Shown here piece after piece: positions 15,195 through 16,208 of a DNA stretch of 16,208 nucleotides. The notes below the pieces were generated by a model, which was given only the letters and a program-made list of their open reading frames with translations, did no database searches and was not told the DNA's origin. The DNA comes from RGIG9079 sp964567845. GTDB lineage: Bacteria > Bacteroidota > Bacteroidia > Bacteroidales > Marinifilaceae. The position numbers were made by a program, and so were the translations under genes. Position 1 is the stretch's first letter; every line of letters starts with the position of its first letter. The DNA is taken from assembly GCA_964567845.1 (NCBI GenBank), contig CAZMOG010000042.1, positions 1-16,208 on the forward strand. The letters are read 5' to 3'.

Positions 15195-15983
15195 ATGAAG
15201 ATTTTAATCATCGGTGCCGGAAACATTGGAGGTGCCATTGCATGTGGAATTTACAACAAGGGAGTTGTAAAACCTGAGGAGCTTACCTGCTCTGACCTTA
15301 TTGAGCAGAACTTGATTAACCTGCAGGCAAAGTGTCCGGGAATTAATGTAACTCAGGACAATATCGAGGCTATCAAGCAGAACGATATTATTATCGTTGC
15401 AGTTAAGCCATGGGTTATTGAGCCGGTATTGGCAGGAATTAAAGATGCATTGAACCCTGAGAAACACCTATTGTTGTCGATTGTTGCCGGAGTTAACTTC
15501 GAGAAACTTGACAAGTACTTGGGTGGTTTGAACGTTCCAACATTCCGTGTAATTCCTAACATTGCAATCGAGGTTGGTAGCAGTATGACATTCGTATCTG
15601 CTGACAAGGCTACAAAGGAGCAGCAGGATTTGGTTGTTGAGATGTTCGACAAACTTGGTAAGGCATACTTGATTAAGGAGAATTTGATGAGTGCAGGAAC
15701 TGCAGTTGCATCGAGTGGTATTGCGTTCGCATTGAGATACATTCGCGCAGCTTCTGAGGGAGGAGTTGAGCTTGGCTTCTATCCTGAGCAGGCAAAAGAG
15801 ATTGTTATGATGACAGCACAGGGAGCAGTAGATATTCTACGAGCTCATAACAGCAACCCTGAGCAAGAGATTGATAAGGTAACAACCCCCGGTGGTATTA
15901 CAATACGCGGATTGAACACCATGGAGATGGCCGGATTCACCAACTCAGTAATCAAAGGTATCTTGGCAAGTAAGTCAAGTTAA
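15195..15983 (+). CDS. proC: Pyrroline-5-carboxylate reductase
   Basis: Reduces 1-pyrroline-5-carboxylate to proline with NAD(P)H, the last step of proline synthesis. The 262 residues show the Rossmann loop IGAGNIGGAIACGI at 6-19, VAVKPWVI at 68-75, FRVIPNIA at 117-124, SAGTAVASSGIAF at 166-178, and the C-terminal signature TPGGITIRGL at 231-240. In Bacteroides, proC often lies near the arginine operon. Here it is on the opposite strand, about 6 kb away, as the last gene of the obgE-metA-proC run. It prefers G- and C-ending codons (GAG, CAG, AAG, AAC), which may mean strong expression. A terminator follows at 16010. Confidence 0.96.
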   Translation: MKILIIGAGNIGGAIACGIYNKGVVKPEELTCSDLIEQNLINLQAKCPGINVTQDNIEAIKQNDIIIVAVKPWVIEPVLAGIKDALNPEKHLLLSIVAGVNFEKLDKYLGGLNVPTFRVIPNIAIEVGSSMTFVSADKATKEQQDLVVEMFDKLGKAYLIKENLMSAGTAVASSGIAFALRYIRAASEGGVELGFYPEQAKEIVMMTAQGAVDILRAHNSNPEQEIDKVTTPGGITIRGLNTMEMAGFTNSVIKGILASKSS

Positions 15984-16009
15984 TAGAATATAAATATAAA
16001 TAAATAGGA

Positions 16010-16037
16010 GAGGGCGGTCAGATCATTGACCGCCCTC
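16010..16037. terminator. Intrinsic terminator between proC and copy 3
   Basis: A perfect 11-bp GC-rich stem (16010-16020 with 16027-16037, loop GATCAT) is followed on the plus strand by AAATTTTATAAT. On the minus strand it is followed by a shorter AT-rich run. It lies 26 bp after the proC stop and 31 bp from the copy 3 stop, serving the convergent pair. Confidence 0.85.
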
Positions 16038-16068
16038 AAATTTTATAATATAAATCTACGATTCTATA

Positions 16069-16208
16069 TTATTGAAGAGCAACTGTAACAATTACGTCAA
16101 CAGCCTTAGCTGTAGTTGAATTAGCGTAACGGTAAGTACACTTAGCGCTAACGGCACCATCGTTGATAGCTCCACAATAGCTGAATGTTCCATCTGCATT
16201 TGGTTTCA
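16069..16208 (-). CDS. C-terminal end of a third DUF4859-like paralogue (copy 3, partial)
   Basis: The minus-strand frame is open from the window edge to a TAA (16069-16071). It gives 45 complete codons plus a partial one: KPNADGTFSYCGAIND, then GAVSAKCTYRYANS and a tail ending in DVIVTVALQ. The first 30 residues match the last domain of the 622-2103 protein except for one (S for F), and most of the tail also agrees. The rest of the gene lies beyond the window, so its start and signal peptide cannot be judged. It converges on proC across a shared terminator. Confidence 0.85.
   Translation of the reverse strand, partial: KPNADGTFSYCGAINDGAVSAKCTYRYANSTTAKAVDVIVTVALQ
16127..16179. repeat. 53-bp exact repeat shared with 692-744 (copy 3 side)
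   Basis: This is the direct-orientation partner of 692-744, about 15.4 kb away, with flanking similarity on both sides. Recombination between the two would delete or duplicate everything from argH to proC. Confidence 0.95.

Overview
The window reads as chromosomal DNA of a Bacteroidales bacterium. The support is the TAnnTTTG-type -7 promoter elements, weak use of Shine-Dalgarno sites, a GNAT-argG-argC-argD-argB-M20-argH arginine operon as known in Bacteroides, and secreted tandem-domain proteins resembling the Bacteroidetes family DUF4859. Most of the window is ordinary amino-acid and purine metabolism; the unusual material is at the two edges and in the one divergent intergenic region.

Left edge (1-2141): a partial secreted-type repeat protein on the + strand (copy 1) lies tail to tail with a long minus-strand paralogue (copy 2, 622-2103). 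Two perfect hairpins separate them. Copy 2 has no ATG start and no signal peptide, and its reading frame begins inside the arginine operon's terminator. It looks like a 5'-truncated or silent copy. A third paralogue (copy 3, minus strand) enters at the right edge (16069-16208) and shares a 53-bp identical stretch with copy 2.

Arginine operon (minus strand, 9281 down to 2164, seven tightly packed genes): a GNAT acyltransferase (candidate N-acylglutamate synthase), argG, argC, argD, argB, an M20 deacylase (argE-like) and argH. Together these cover glutamate acylation, reduction and transamination to the acylated ornithine level, deacylation, and the last two steps to arginine. The carbamoyltransferase (argF') is not in the window. 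A single -7 element at 9332-9339 probably drives the operon. It overlaps a palindrome that is the first unit of a TATGCA array with about 31-bp phasing, a good candidate operator.

Divergent + strand genes (9517-12129): a GIN-domain (DUF2807) exported protein, then a large exported protein with a ComEA-like helix-hairpin-helix region and a probable outer-membrane beta-barrel. The leader before them contains mutually exclusive hairpins ending in a T-run.

Housekeeping cluster (12140-15983, + strand): purE and hpt, each with its own -7 element, then obgE, metA and proC. obgE is short at the C terminus. metA carries Glu111, which predicts acetyl-CoA rather than succinyl-CoA as acyl donor. A strong terminator at 16010-16037 separates proC from copy 3. 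No tRNA, rRNA, CRISPR array, insertion sequence or replication origin was recognised.
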